DNA of 64,000 bases from contig JBCAQO010000020.1 in NCBI GenBank assembly GCA_039111635.1, positions 38,680 to 102,679 on the forward strand. The letters are read 5' to 3'. The stretch is from Heterobasidion occidentale (taxonomy: Eukaryota; Basidiomycota; Agaricomycetes; Russulales; Bondarzewiaceae). A program made the translations under genes and the position numbers. Positions 33,701 to 47,340 of the stretch are shown one piece after another; position 1 is the first letter of the stretch; each line of letters opens with the position of its first letter. The notes under the pieces are model-generated. The model was not told the origin of the DNA. It saw nothing but the letters and a program-made list of their open reading frames with translations, and made no database searches.

Positions 33701-34341
33701 AGCATATCCTGGTTGCTTTGCGCATCCAAGGGTGCAAGGACCAGGCCTTTCTTGATGCTCAGGTGGTCGGGGGCGCCGTTCTTGATGAAGTCGATTGCGC
33801 CCATGTCGACTGCGATAGTCGCAGCGGCGCCTTTAGCTTCATTTTTCCGAGAGAACTCCGGCTTGGTCGTGTACGATCGTGAGGATCCGTTAGGGCGTGT
33901 GACGGTAAGGATACATTTTCTCTCTGTCGGGTGCGGCAAATTCAGCTTGAAAAGCAGAAGCAGATCCGAAAAACGCGTACTGTCTCTTCCCTCCTCGTCT
34001 ATGATTTCATATTTCAAAGGCTCGATGTTTCCAAATATCTGGGAGCAGACCTGGTGCAAGAGAAAGAGCGGGGTCTTCTGATGCCGAGGGATCTTACTGT
34101 CCGCATCAGATGCCCCCGCAGGCGTCGACAAAAGTGACGATTGGAGCAGTTCTGCTGTGTCGGCAGGATGCGCGTAGAAGATTGTTTCTGGCGGAGGTGG
34201 ATCGGTATCTGGATTATTGAGAAACGAATCTAGCGTCAAAGTCCCCAGTTTCATTAGGCCACCCGTCACGAGATCGAATGGTCGACGAAGCATTGTGGAA
34301 GAACTAGAATGTATAGGGCGATTCGATCCCGATTCAGTCAT
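30729..34341 (-). CDS. Large protein with several dsRBD-like repeats
   Basis: Exons 34341-33570, 33514-33110, 33044-32761, 32705-31038 and 30946-30729, introns 55, 65, 55 and 91 bp. The product is about 1,100 aa. At least four segments resemble the second half of a dsRNA-binding domain (beta strand, then an Ala-rich helix ending in a G-x-F/Y-hydrophobic step): KNEAKGAAATIAVDMGAIDF, CAKNAIEEGVLEFVKYG, RADAKTAACLLAISQ and NKADAKAAVLNVAFDNG. A fifth, partial one is the last exon (EKRYKLWVIVGNERM...DGHEKLSRQILKRL). The long middle (about 32400-31100) is disordered, rich in Pro, Tyr, Arg and Gly, with a KKKKKKE basic run. Inside exon 3, near 32890, the frame must change by two bases (or a 50-nt intron with a GTTCGC donor must be removed) to reach IKIWPKQPDMFLF. 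RNA binding is an inference from repeat pattern. Confidence 0.65.
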
Positions 34342-35107
34342 GATGCTACAGTGCGAGGTCGAGGAAAGGTGCGAGGTATGAGATATGAGATATGATCGAA
34401 TGAGAGTTGATCGTAGTAAGTGTGTCCGCAGATCTGTGCCACGAGGAACGCAGCTTGCAGGTGTTAGGCGTGTGTTTTCCGATGAGGCTGCGAGATGGCT
34501 GCAGGATGCGAAGAATTATGCGAGATCCAAGATGCGCAAGTCCTAGTAAGGAGGTCGTCAGTTGATCTGTATGCCATCGGAAAAGAAAGACCTCCACCAC
34601 ATATACGCCTAGATAAATGCCACGGAAATATGGTCTGACGATCCACAAATCTAGATATCTAAGGGGTGGCGATAACCTGGAAGGAGAAAAGTGGGAAGGT
34701 TGTGTAGGAGGGCGAGAGAGGCAAGATGTGAGTCAGGATTAGGGTTGGAGGCAGGTCGGCAAGCTCCGCGAAGCTTCCTTCAATCCACGAAAGTACCGCC
34801 TTGTCTCGTCTTGTTCTTTACTAGGAACATTGAGGCTCATAGGTATAGTTCCTCTAGACCGCCAAATCAACCCTCGTTGATCTGATCTTCCGTTACGCTG
34901 GTCAAGACCCAGCTTCGAGACTTCGGATCGAGAGTCGCGGTTGGCCACGAGCAGTTCTCTAAAGTGCGTGTCATCGGCTCCTGATGTCTCTCTTCAAGTG
35001 CTTGTCTTATGGTGTCTTTGTGGTCACAGAAATTTCCGCGAGATTCAATCACCTGCCAGTCGCGCTCACCAACTTGCGCAGACATATCGTTCATACTGCC
35101 TGCCAAC
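34342..35107. other. Divergent promoter region
   Basis: Between two head-to-head genes. Short frames only. No clear TATA element close to either start. Confidence 0.5.
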
Positions 35108-36654
35108 ATGCTGCGCTCCTTGACGTCGTGTCTCCCCACCGAGATTCTTGACCATATATGCTGCGATATATCATCGCCGTCAGATCTCTTCCCTCTCCTC
35201 CTCACCAACTCTATTGTCCATCCCATCGCTGCACGTGTGCTCTATCGCGATCTTGTAAACCTCTCGAAGATCCAGACCGTACATCTCCTGCAATCCCTAT
35301 CCAAACCTCCACATCCCTCGAACGGCAAGTATCTACCTTCCCGCCATGACTTCGTCAAAAACCTCGAGATCAACTTCGACGACAGCACCCTCTTGATGTC
35401 TCTCTTGACGATGATTCGACAGACACTCGAGCGTCTGCCGAACCTAAAGTCTCTTCTGATCGAGTTTTCCTCGTCAGACAACCGACGCCCACTAGCTCGT
35501 TTCTTCCCTCTCAATGCCCCCTTCAAACTGCGCTACCTTACCACGTCCGTGAGGTCAGTATTTGCATCGAAGCCCTTTTTTGTCATCATTCCTTTCACAA
35601 ACATTCTGTGATAGGTATGACCCTGAACTAGCAATGTTCCTCAACACTCAACCCGAAATCCAGGACCTCTCACTACGTGGTTTCCAAACCACGGCAGAAT
35701 TCAAACTCGACCCTGGCGCCCTTCCGAATCTGCGGTCTTTTCGATCTGTCCACACGGGGCCCTCCGTAGTCAGTCAGGTGTGTTTACATTTTTACAGATT
35801 CAAGCCATGCCCCGCTCCATCCCTTCTGATATCCGAAAGTCTGTCAAGTAAACTCATTCTCTCCAGATGATCAAGGGCCGTCCTGTCGAAGCCATGTCCC
35901 TCTCCCTCTACCCCGATGATAGCCCGGAACTTCTAGATACTCTAAATTTACCCTCAACCAAGATCAAACGCCTCACTCTCCTGATGATCGACTGTGCTTC
36001 TCCCTATAATCTTTTCCAACAACTGTCCTCTCGCCTTCCTGATCTCATAGCGCTCCACATCGTGGCGCTGGGAGTAGACTATAACATGGTGCGTCTCATC
36101 CCAGCACATCAGCTGGTTGGATCATCGAAACTGATTTAAATCAAACTACCACGCAGTTCGACCTGTTCGAATGTGCCACCCCGCTCTCCACTTTCCACAA
36201 ACTCCAGTACCTGACGTACATGGTCTCCGGCCCGCCTGCGACCATAGCACAGGAAGCCCTACTGGCCGTAAACTGGGCTGCCGCCTGCCCCACGCTGCGC
36301 ACGATCATCCTCCCGAGAGGGAAGGTGTGGTACCAAAAAGGCGGAGTCTGGACTTCCGGCTCTCCACTGCCTGAATCCATTTCAGCCACTCCTTCGGCGG
36401 ACACCTCTGGTGGGGCGCCGGGTGCAGGTCAAGATGCAAGCGATACCGCGGAGGAGGCTACAGGAGTCGCCAGCGCTGAGAGCGGGGATATTGGCGACAG
36501 TGCTAGCACGACCATTGGGGATGCGCAAGCTGGCTCGTCGACGCTGGCGGACCCGATTCAGGATATCGAAGGCCCAGACTTGGGAGGCCCGGTGACGACG
36601 CATGGCTTCAGAACAGTTTGCTGTACGGACTGCTGTGGTCTGCGGAAGGCATAG
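35108..36654 (+). CDS. F-box-like protein
   Basis: Four exons: 35108-35553, 35615-35777, 35867-36088 and 36157-36654; introns 61, 89 and 68 bp; 442 aa. The start at 35108 is chosen because SCLPTEILDHICCDISSPSD follows at once, an F-box-like opening (LP-x-E-I/L-L...I), continuing with LFPLLLTNSIVHPIAARVLY. The rest has leucine-rich, LRR-like text (LERLPNLKSLLIEF, EIQDLSLRGF, KRLTLLMIDC, LQYLTYMV). F-box proteins link a substrate to an SCF ubiquitin ligase; this class is greatly expanded in agaricomycetes and mostly uncharacterised. The last 90 residues are acidic and low complexity (Ser/Ala/Gly/Asp-rich), ending in a Cys-rich tail. Confidence 0.75.
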
Positions 36655-37033
36655 ATCAATCTGGGAGCTTCCTCTCCATCCCCATCGAAAATTGTATATT
36701 TTGCTGTCCTTCTGTTTTATTCTAAGTATCGGTGAAAGATTCCTGTATCGCATGTAGGATTATCGTGTTTTGAGCATTAGTTTTCTTCAATGTCGCCTGT
36801 CTCCCGACTGTGTTTTCGAAGTAATCATCCGTGCCATGAGCGATGGAAGAATTCAACTGAAATAGGATCGTGACCTCTATGTATCCTGTGTATCTATGGT
36901 ATTGCCTGCAACGATGTGAGACATCTTGGATTTTGAGCCTCGTAGAGCGTGGAGCTAATGTGTGTATGTAGATGCGCATGCGTAGATAATATGTGGGGGT
37001 AAAAGCGATGATGGGAACCCAGCCTGCCAGGTA
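36655..37033. other. Convergent intergenic region
   Basis: Lies between the 3' ends of the F-box-like gene and the MFS gene. It is AT-richer than the flanks; polyadenylation signals are probably here. No gene. Confidence 0.6.
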
Positions 37034-39200
37034 TCAAAACCTGCCCCAGAGGCTCTTCAATACCAGATGCCGAGTCACACACATGAGCACAACGGAGATC
37101 ATAATCATCGTGCCTGTCCGCCATAGGCAAAAAAATCAATTGGTAACGACAATCGATGAGCAGAAAGCTGTTGTGAGACATACCAGCGTAGATGCCCACG
37201 GCTTTATAGCTACCTGTCGCAGTGCTGATCGCGCCAGAAACCGGCGGGCCTGCAACGGCGCCGAAACACAAGATCGTGAAATACATCCCCGTCCGACGTC
37301 CGACGTCGCCCGTCTCGCCGAACGCGATCATCGGCGCCGCGAGCAGACCGACGTAGGCACCAGAAGAAAACCTGAGTTGGCTACAGTCAGTGGCGGGAGG
37401 TGTTACGAAGACGGCAGAAGGACCATACCCGTAGAGGATAGCGATGACGATTAAGGAGGCTTCGCCTCTGACAAATGGCCAGATGTAGGTGATGATCCCC
37501 GCCATCATTGTCATTGGCGTCATCATGTTTAATGCACCTACCAAAATACAGTTCGGGGAGTGAGAAAATTATACGGATAATACAATTTAGGGGGAAGGAC
37601 GTCAACGCACCGAAGTGATCCGTGAGGACACCGCTCATCAGCCGACCCACACCAGAGCTCGCGTTGGCAATGGACACAAGGTAGAAAGAGAACCCAGGAG
37701 AGACGCCCTGTGTCGGTCCAGACGCGTCGATGTACGTGAGTACTACACAGCGAAAACAATGCTCAGCTACAGTCACATATAGATATTCGACGAGGCGCAC
37801 CCGTGTACAGCCCAAGGAAAGCTATGAAACTGGAAGTTGTGTACGTGCAAAACGGCGCGGACTTGAACACGCGCAGGTTGAAGAGTCCGCCTTTGACGTT
37901 GACCGGGGGCAACCGACGCTTGAGCGTCTACGATAGGACGGTCAGTGCTTGCCAATGGGAGGGAGAGTGAGATGCAGACGCACAAGGTTTGCGATCGTTG
38001 CGAAAACAACAAGATGAACGCAAAAATGCGCATCGTCCATGCAAACCTAGATTGAAGGAAGAAGAAAGGTCAAGACTGCTCGAGCGGAAAGGGGGGTAGT
38101 GCACATACCCAACTTTGGGTTCGAGGTTCCTAAACGCGATGGGAAAGATAGTACCGCCGATGGAGGACCCGCAAGCAAGGATGCCGAGGGCAAGGCCGCG
38201 ACGGCGCTTGAACCAATGGGAAATTATACCAAGAACGGGACCGAAGATCGTTCCCGAAGCAAGCTGCAGATTGACAATGTAGTTGTGAGTGATAGATCTT
38301 GCACTCGTGAGAATCATCAGATAGACTGACGCCGACAGCAATCCCTTGACAGAGCAAAAATTGCCAATACTCTTTGCACTGCGCAATAAGGAACGTTGCG
38401 GCGACGAGAAGAATGCTTGCAGCTAAGTAAGGTCCCTTGAAGTACCCGAGGTCGAACATCCGGCCGGTAACCAGCGCGGGAAGGAAGACGAGAGCATACT
38501 ATGTGTGTATTGCGGGTTATGAATACGTTTAATATAATGGACACAAAAATCGCACCTGACATGAGCCAATCCACGCTCTGTAGACGTTGCATTACGAGAG
38601 ATGAGGCAGGTTTAATATGAGACTGGAATAGTGGGTCCACGCACATTGTCGACGGTGACGAGTCCTTTAACATCTCTGTCTCATAGTACGCTTGAAAGGC
38701 CTGCCGAACCGCACACAGTGTGTCAGTATTTAACACATGCATACGGCCTCCGAATCATGATTAATCACGCACTCCCCATGCATTGACATACCCGAACCTG
38801 TTCGTCGTCACAAATTGAGAGAGAACGCAGTGATCAGTAGCTGCAGATACGAAAGGGGTAGAGGCCGTACGGGGGCTAGGCTCACGTTGCGATATTTGAG
38901 CAGAGAGCCTGCAAATAAACGAAAAAGTGAGCACCACCTCCCATTGACGAAGACCGTGCGGGGGAACAGCGAAAAAGAGAGAAAACATACCCCTCCACAT
39001 ACTAACCACGCTTCAAAGCCGCCGTCAGGGAAATCATCATCGCCGAGTGTCTTGTCTGCATCCTCGGGAGGGACAATAGCTGCCTCGGTCGCCTCCATCT
39101 CTCTTCGTCGATAGTCATCTCTGTGTAGCGTCGAGCCAGAGACGGTGCGACTCAAGCTGTGGCTAGAGATCTGCGTGACTTGTTTTTCGGGGTCGGACAT
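37034..39200 (-). CDS. MFS transporter, monocarboxylate (MCT) type, one-base frameshift
   Basis: Twelve-helix membrane transporter related to fungal monocarboxylate permeases (Mch/Esbp6 group); 452 aa if the frame is repaired. Thirteen exons from 39200: 39200-38991, 38908-38886, 38797-38773, 38700-38645, 38577-38556, 38498-38331, 38263-38109, 38046-37984, 37927-37801, 37742-37611, 37537-37429, 37371-37184, 37113-37034. Markers are DGGFEAWLV, FGYVNAWG, ALVFLPALVTGRMFDLGYF, HWFKRRRGLALGI, GSSIGGTIFPI and GPPVSGAISTATGSYKAVG. In exon 8 one base is missing in a run at 38003-38006 (four A on the plus strand, five needed) for the family text FILLFFATIANL to join TLKRRLPPVNV. A TATA-like TATAAAT lies about 170 bp upstream. 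Substrate cannot be inferred. Either a fresh null allele or a homopolymer sequencing error. Confidence 0.85.
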
Positions 39201-40078
39201 GATGGGTCGTCAACGAGGTCGTAACAGAGGAGATGGAGGTCGGCGCAGGAGAGACACTCGCGGGAAGAGTCAGTTTTAACGGGGAGATGAGAACCTCCGA
39301 GTCTCCGCCGCGGCGAGAACAACTGAGCCGGAATCCACTGTATGATGAATACAGACCGGACCGCTCATTTATATGTCGGAAAGTGCAACGAGGCGCCTGA
39401 ATACCTACCATCCACATGTTCTGACTCGTTAGGACATCTGGTCTAGTATTGGTAAGTCGGTGTAAGTCGGCGTTTCATTTGAGTAATGTGCGACACGGCG
39501 GAGAAGAAGGCAGGGCGCGTGGACAGGCGTGGACTTGTTAGAAACATTGTCGCTCGTCGTTGTACGTACGCAAGTCAGATGTGGGTAACCGAAGACCACG
39601 TCAAAAAGTTGAAGGAGAGTCGCCAACGCTCGCCAACGTTGCTGCCTTTGGAAGACTAGCACTCAGTACTCAGTACTCAGTACTGATCTTCAGATCTTCA
39701 GAGGCCACGGATTGGGTGACGTCCCATCTTGCTCGGTTATCTCCGTGCAAGGTCAAGACTGCGTAAAGGATCTCCTCTCAATCCCTATATGTTATTGTCT
39801 AGGTGACGCGGAAAGCAAAGCTCGTTGCAGCGTACAAAGACAAGTTCATCTATTGCGTTGGACGCTCGCTCATCATCACAGGACGTCAAGGGCCAGGAAC
39901 AACGTAAACCCAGACCGTTTGTCATGATCCACGGATCACTTAACCTTCTGAGGCAACAAGCTAAGTTAGGAAGTTCAATATCGCATGATGAGCGGCTTCC
40001 AGGCTGCATCCAAGCTTTCGCGGATTCGGTGCAACGGCTAATATATGTGACCTATCGTGACTGGAAATCGTGGAAGTT

Positions 40079-40149
40079 GTGCGAACTTAGCGCTAAGTTC
40101 GCACATCTTCACATCCTTTGCTAAGTACTTAGCAAAGGATGCGAAGATG
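40079..40149. repeat. Two adjacent perfect palindromes
   Basis: 40079-40104 is a 26-bp perfect palindrome (arm GTGCGAACTTAGC). 40112-40141 is a 30-bp perfect palindrome (arm CATCCTTTGCTAAGT). The second is extended by CATCTTC (40104-40110) and GAAGATG (40143-40149), giving a 46-nt hairpin with a single A/C mismatch. Both centres share CTTAG/CTAAG. Nothing coding surrounds them. They could form cruciforms or be the core of a very small foldback element; a transcriptional terminator in the bacterial sense is not expected here. Confidence 0.9.
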
Positions 40150-41737
40150 CGAAGATGACCTTTTCAGACACATTCTTGTGTTGTCTAAACATTTGAGTGG
40201 CATGCTATGGCGTCATGGTGCAGTCAGTGAGAGACGAACGACACTCCCAGGGCAGTAGGATCACATTGCGATCTGACAAGCGACTTTTTAGCGTAGCGTC
40301 AGTATGACAGGAATAGACACATAGGCTATATGGGTCCAATATAATACTCAAACTTCCAGCAAGCTGCTTCCCTGGTTTCACTTCACAGGTGCAAAGCATA
40401 TATGCGTTAGGCTTTAGCCGATCATCCTCAGCTTCCACGAAACACTCACCTTGACTGGATTCGAGCATAGTGTAGCCTGTGTGATGCTACAGGCAGTGGA
40501 CGGAATCGACGGAATGCCATGGGCGTAAGAGAATCCACGGAGATGAAATCCACAAGTTTCACTACGTTCCTTGATTTTACGATCACCTTTCCTTGAGCAC
40601 ATTGGGAGAATGCTGGGGATAGCTCGAGTGAGAATAGCGCAGCTTCCTACCCCTCAAGCAACCCAGTGCTGCTGTTAGAGGGGGATCAGCGGAACTTAAC
40701 CTTAGGAGCCATGTTCCGGCCCAGGACCACGAGTTCTGACCACGCTTTATGGTTGTTCCAAAGCTCCGAAAGCCCGACGACCAGTGCTGAGCAGTCTATA
40801 CATGAACGAGTATGGCATCGTCGACGTTCTGTTGCATCCCACGGCAAATTCCTTACCGCATGGCGGTATACCAGATATACTACGGCTATTTCAAGCAGCA
40901 ATGTAAATGAACGTTAGATTAATACTTGCCAGAGTTCGTTGTGGTCGCTTCACCTTATCAAAAGCAACATGGCGAACGAGTCAAGACGAAAGCCATCATA
41001 CCCTCGTGAGATAAAAATAGAAGCCCAGTCGATTCATTTCGATAGAGGGTAGATTGCATCATTACACCGGTAATGAAAGGCGTCTTGACTTTGATATTTG
41101 CTTGCTTGAGAGGGTTTGAGACAGACGATATGCTACAGTGTGTTGAATCGCTAAGTAACTGTGGATTCAAGTGGAACATGGCCAGACTCAACATCCAAGT
41201 GAGGTATGAAAAAAGTATATGAAGACTGAAGGAGCGCAATGAGAAGTCCATCCCGTGATGGATTGTCAAGAAAAAACGAATGGCCTGGTCGTTATCGTCA
41301 CTCTGGGAGCTGTCCAAAGTCCACGTAAGGATGGCGCGTAGAAGGCGTGCGCCGATTGTTCAGAAACTTGGAGCTATTCATGAGATCGTCGGATTGAGTG
41401 ACTCATCCGGACCAAGGTTGCAGCTAATCGTAGTCGTGACGCCAAATTGACACGGTTTTGAATTTCCCACGCACTGGACCCACAGCTGTCACCAAATCAA
41501 TTTCTGCGTCTACGTTGTCAACGTTCACTTTGAGAGCACAATGACTACACTCATCGTCCAGCCTGTAAATAATCTATCTCATTCGTATCTCTCGCAGCTT
41601 CAACGAGCTTGGGGTACTCGCCATTCCCCCTGTGGTGGCGCAAAGTCCTGAATGGCGTGCTTTCACCTTTAGTACGCGTGATCGTATAGACACTTTTCAC
41701 CGGGTGAACTCAGGCAACATACTGGCAACATACCAGA

Positions 41738-41746
41738 TATATAAAA
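41738..41746 (+). promoter_or_regulatory. TATA box of MET17
   Basis: TATATAAAA, about 150 bp upstream of the ATG at 41889, in the right orientation. Confidence 0.55.
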
Positions 41747-41888
41747 CACCAGGACCGGCCTCCTGTTTCTCCATTCGTCTTTCGAGCCTCCCCCTATCGT
41801 TGTGGCACTGCAAGCTGTGACTTCTACACCCTTCCTTGTCGATCATATACTTAGCACAGAAACTCAGAAGCTTTCAGAGGATTACACG

Positions 41889-43876
<1,988 letters not shown>

Positions 43877-44372
43877 GCAGTGGCTCATTCAACCTCTATG
43901 TATCGATGTTGAGCAATGGAGGAGTGGAAAGCAGTATACCAACAGTTAAATTAGCCAGTGTAAGATTGCGTTTGTATGTTTTATATATTCGAATGCTGTA
44001 CCAATCAATGAGTCAAACGCGCGACCCCAGCGTCAGCATGATGCCCGGTTGTTGTTCGCCTTACTTGGCGGCGGCGGCGGAACACTACGTGCTATTATAC
44101 CGTTCCTTACAATCTCTCGCGGTTCCTGAGGGCGTCGAGGAGAAAAGCAGGGACCGATTAGACACTCACGTGATGAGCTAGACTGGGCGTCGGCGACGGG
44201 CGTCTGCGTCCGAGTCCCGAGTCCGGACAGGTACCGACTGCAGCGCCCCTTGCGACCCGCGATGACCTGCAGCCTACGCAGTGTCACTTGACCCCGCCCA
44301 GTGAAATTTTCATGACAACGACGAGTTTAAATACGACGGCGACCGGAGGGGAAGGTGTCCTGGCCGTTGATC
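43877..44372. other. Intergenic region with promoter of GH43-like gene A
   Basis: Contains a TTTAAATACGA element at about 44326, 47 bp before the ATG at 44373. A very similar TTAAATACGA lies 50 bp before the second GH43-like gene (47291), so the core promoter was duplicated with the gene. Confidence 0.55.
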
Positions 44373-46692
44373 ATGTTCCTTTCCATCGTCTCGTCCTTGC
44401 TTCTTCTAAGAAGCGCGGTGGCCACGACGGTGACCGTGCCAGACAACCTCCGCCTCAAATATGATATCAACGGAAGGTGCGCGGCTTCTTAGACTGGAGC
44501 GCAGAGTTATAAAGTCGCTGAAGATCATCTTGGTCAGCTCCCTTGACGCCCATGGTGGGTGATGTCACTCACTTTCACCGTTCATTCTCTGATTTATCGT
44601 TGAAATAGATGGGCACATCCAATATTTTGATGGGCAATACGTCCTCTACGGCACCTCTTACGACTGCGGGTTTCGCTGGATGAGTGAGTATCTCGCGGCC
44701 GTTCATTCTGATCGATCCTTAGCTTGCATTAGATCCAGTTCCGACCTCTGAAAACAGTTTCTGCGGAATCAAAGTATACACTAGCCCAGATCTGGTTTCG
44801 TGGACATATGAAGGCTATGCGTACGACAAAGAAAAATACCCAAACCCAGCTTTCCGTCCTAAAGTCGAGTACCGAAACGCGTGCGTCCAATGTCGTATGC
44901 TTCGCAATTACGGATGTTGATCTCGTCCTTCACTCAGAACATCGACATACTACCTTTTCTTCAATGATATTGCCGTGACAGCCGAGACAAGCCTCGCAAT
45001 ATTTACTTCCAACTCATCCACCGGGCCTTTCGAGTTCGCTAGTTATGGGCACACATTGGGAAGTGTTGGAGACTTTGCTGTTCAACAAGACGAAAATTCC
45101 ACGGTATGTTTATTCTAGCTCTGTAGCATGCAGCAAGCAATTTATTATTTTTCACAAAAGGTCTGGATAGCATACTCGTCCAATTTCTTTGGCAACGCCA
45201 CGCTTGAAAAGATGACAGATGACTGGCTGAACGGATCAGGCATCGCCTCGGCCATTCCCGTCACGTTCGTCGAAGCGCACGGGATGACCGTCGTCGATAA
45301 TGAATGGTATTGGACAGTATGTCGTGTAGGGCGCCCATATATGAAACCCACTCAACCGCATTCCTCTCGTGCGCTAGTTTGGGTCACTGTGTGGTTATTG
45401 CAACTCGACCGACACATCCTTTGTGACGGCAAGTTCACCTTTCGGTCAGCAATGTCTATTTTATATGTTGCGTACTGGGCTCACATTGGTTTACTCACCA
45501 GGACCGTGGAGTGAGCGACAGTACATCTCGGAAGATAGCTGTGGTGGGCAGTCGACCTTCCTGACTCAGGTACCCAATGTAAGTAGACGAATACCGTGAA
45601 CCGATATTCCCAACTGACCTTCTCCTGTCATAGCCGTCAGGCGGACACCAAGTTCTCTATGGCTCTGATCTATGGCTCGATGGGAGCACGAATCAAGCAA
45701 GAGCGGCGCTGCATCTGGAACCCGTCAGTGTCGGAAATGGAACGATCGGAAACTTGACCTGCCCAGACTCTTTCGATTTCGACATTGTCGTGGGTAACAA
45801 GACTTCTTCCAATATCGATGCTACATCAGGCATGACCGGCTTCGATTATGCTTGCGACCTCCCACCTTCGTACAATTTGCAGAGTGGGGCCCGTATACAA
45901 GCATGGTAAGTATGCGCCAGCTCGTGTATTAATCTCGGGTGGATCTCGTGGGCCTTACATTATCTATAGGACCGTCGGCCGATCTGGAAATCTGTCGGAG
46001 GTCGGCTTCAGCATTGGACAACATAAGTCAGTGGGCTATATCTTCTTACTTCACGTCGAACAACACTGATCTTGTGGACAGCTCCGATGGGTCACTCTCA
46101 GTGCAGCTATTCTCCTTTCAGAATGACAGTGACCTCTTCGGCTCAGCTGATTATGCTGTTGCGATAAGTCCGCCGCAAGGATTTCCTCTTTTTCCAAACA
46201 ACACCATGGAACAACTGGAACTGGCTTGCGAACGACACATTTTTGACTACAAATACGAGTTGGGCGATCCAAAATTACGTTCTTCGACCCAACGTTGCTG
46301 TTCAAGCCGTATGTTGCACACAATGATAAATGATACAATTGGTAGGCTTGTTCTTATCAACATTTTTCATGCTGTTCAGGGAGATCGCCTAGCGCTTATT
46401 CTCAGACCTAGAGGCACCTTGTCACCCTACTGTAGGTCCTCTGCTCTCAATCCATCAACTACTGATGACCGCTTTCGCTTCTCAGGTTATGCGTACAAGA
46501 ATGCCACCGAGAGGAGGGTCATTTGGGCCTCGTTTCGTCAGGGCGGAGCAGCTATAACCCTGCCAGGTACATACTTTCGATGTTTAGTTTCTCCCGTGTG
46601 ACTCACTGATCCTGTTTTCTTCCCTCGAAAGTTCGCCGGCGGTTTGGCTTGAAGATGGAAAAGAATTGAAGTTCTACGCGGTGGTCGAATAA
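44373..46692 (+). pseudogene. GH43-like secreted glycosidase, copy A (frameshifted)
   Basis: Fourteen exons matching copy B one to one: 44373-44476, 44538-44554, 44609-44683, 44733-44880, 44938-45103, 45161-45316, 45378-45444, 45502-45578, 45634-45905, 45970-46026, 46082-46308, 46380-46431, 46486-46566, 46632-46692. An N-terminal signal peptide (MFLSIVSSLLLLRSAVA) is followed by a five-bladed-propeller type catalytic domain: DGHIQYFDGQYVLYGTSYDC, VYTSPDLVSWTYEGYAYD, AIFTSNSSTGPFEFASYG. Exon 11 has one extra base near 46207 (ACCATGGAACAAC against CCCATGAACAAC in copy B), and exon 13 is one base short. The frame between them is shifted and meets TAG early in exon 12, so about 100 C-terminal residues are lost or altered. 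Probably a decaying duplicate; sequencing error is the alternative. Confidence 0.75.
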
Positions 46693-46793
46693 AAATATCT
46701 GTAAGTAGAATACAAAGTACAATTTGTTAATGGCAGAGTGTGAACTTGCAATGCCCTCCCTCTTTGACATATGCACCCACATTTTCTTTCAAC

Positions 46794-46850
46794 TGGCATC
46801 ACGGCACAACCATCAGTGTATCGTTATTGACTGTGGTGCGTCCTCGACCA
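46794..46850 (+). pseudogene. Possible fragment of a MET17-like exon
   Basis: The stretch reads HHGTTI before a GTGCGTCCTCG donor-like site and resembles the end of MET17 exon 8 ([15 protein letters not shown] and GTGCGTCTTCG, 43070-43128). Similarity is about two thirds by eye over roughly 55 bp. It lies between the two GH43-like copies, as if part of an older block containing MET17 and GH43 had duplicated. Chance cannot be ruled out. Confidence 0.3.
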
Positions 46851-47290
46851 TTCATGCTGGAGAAACCAAATGATAACTCAGCTTCTCACATTTGACACAA
46901 AGTTGACCAGTCCCAACTGCATGGAGGTGAGCACACCCTTTCGCAATTTCGCAAACCCACGAGCTTAGAGTCATTGATGGAAATCACAAGCTAGCACTCA
47001 AAGTCATCGCCTCCCGATCTCAGAGCCATCATATGACTCGCCCAGTTTCCAATCTATCAGACGATATTGCGACAACACCATGGAAGAATCCATCTGCCGT
47101 GCTTGAAGGATTCTTCAGTCAAAGAATTTACTTAAAGTCGAAATTGTGATGAACGGCAACTCTACAGGTCGGCCCGCAGATAACTCGAAGACGGGTCAGG
47201 AAGTAATATTTGGACTCCTGACCTTTGCAACTGACCAAGAAGAAGTACCCGCAGTGTATCACTTGACGTTTGCCCAGATTTCGCTCCATC

Positions 47291-47297
47291 TTAAATA
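47291..47297 (+). promoter_or_regulatory. TATA-like element of GH43-like gene B
   Basis: TTAAATA, 50 bp upstream of the ATG at 47341. It is the counterpart of TTTAAATA at 44326 before copy A. Confidence 0.5.
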
Positions 47298-47340
47298 CGA
47301 TTGCGGCCGGAAACGAAGATGAACTAGTTTACTGGTCATC

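Larger units (their letters stand above)
39201..41888. other. 2.7 kb intergenic region
   Basis: No convincing coding frame on either strand. It contains CTCAGTA triplicate repeats at about 39666-39685, the palindrome pair at 40079-40149, and the promoter of the next gene near its end. Confidence 0.6.

Noticed and set aside
40079..40149. Rho-independent terminator
   Set aside because: Shape is a strong hairpin, but the genome is eukaryotic and no gene ends here.
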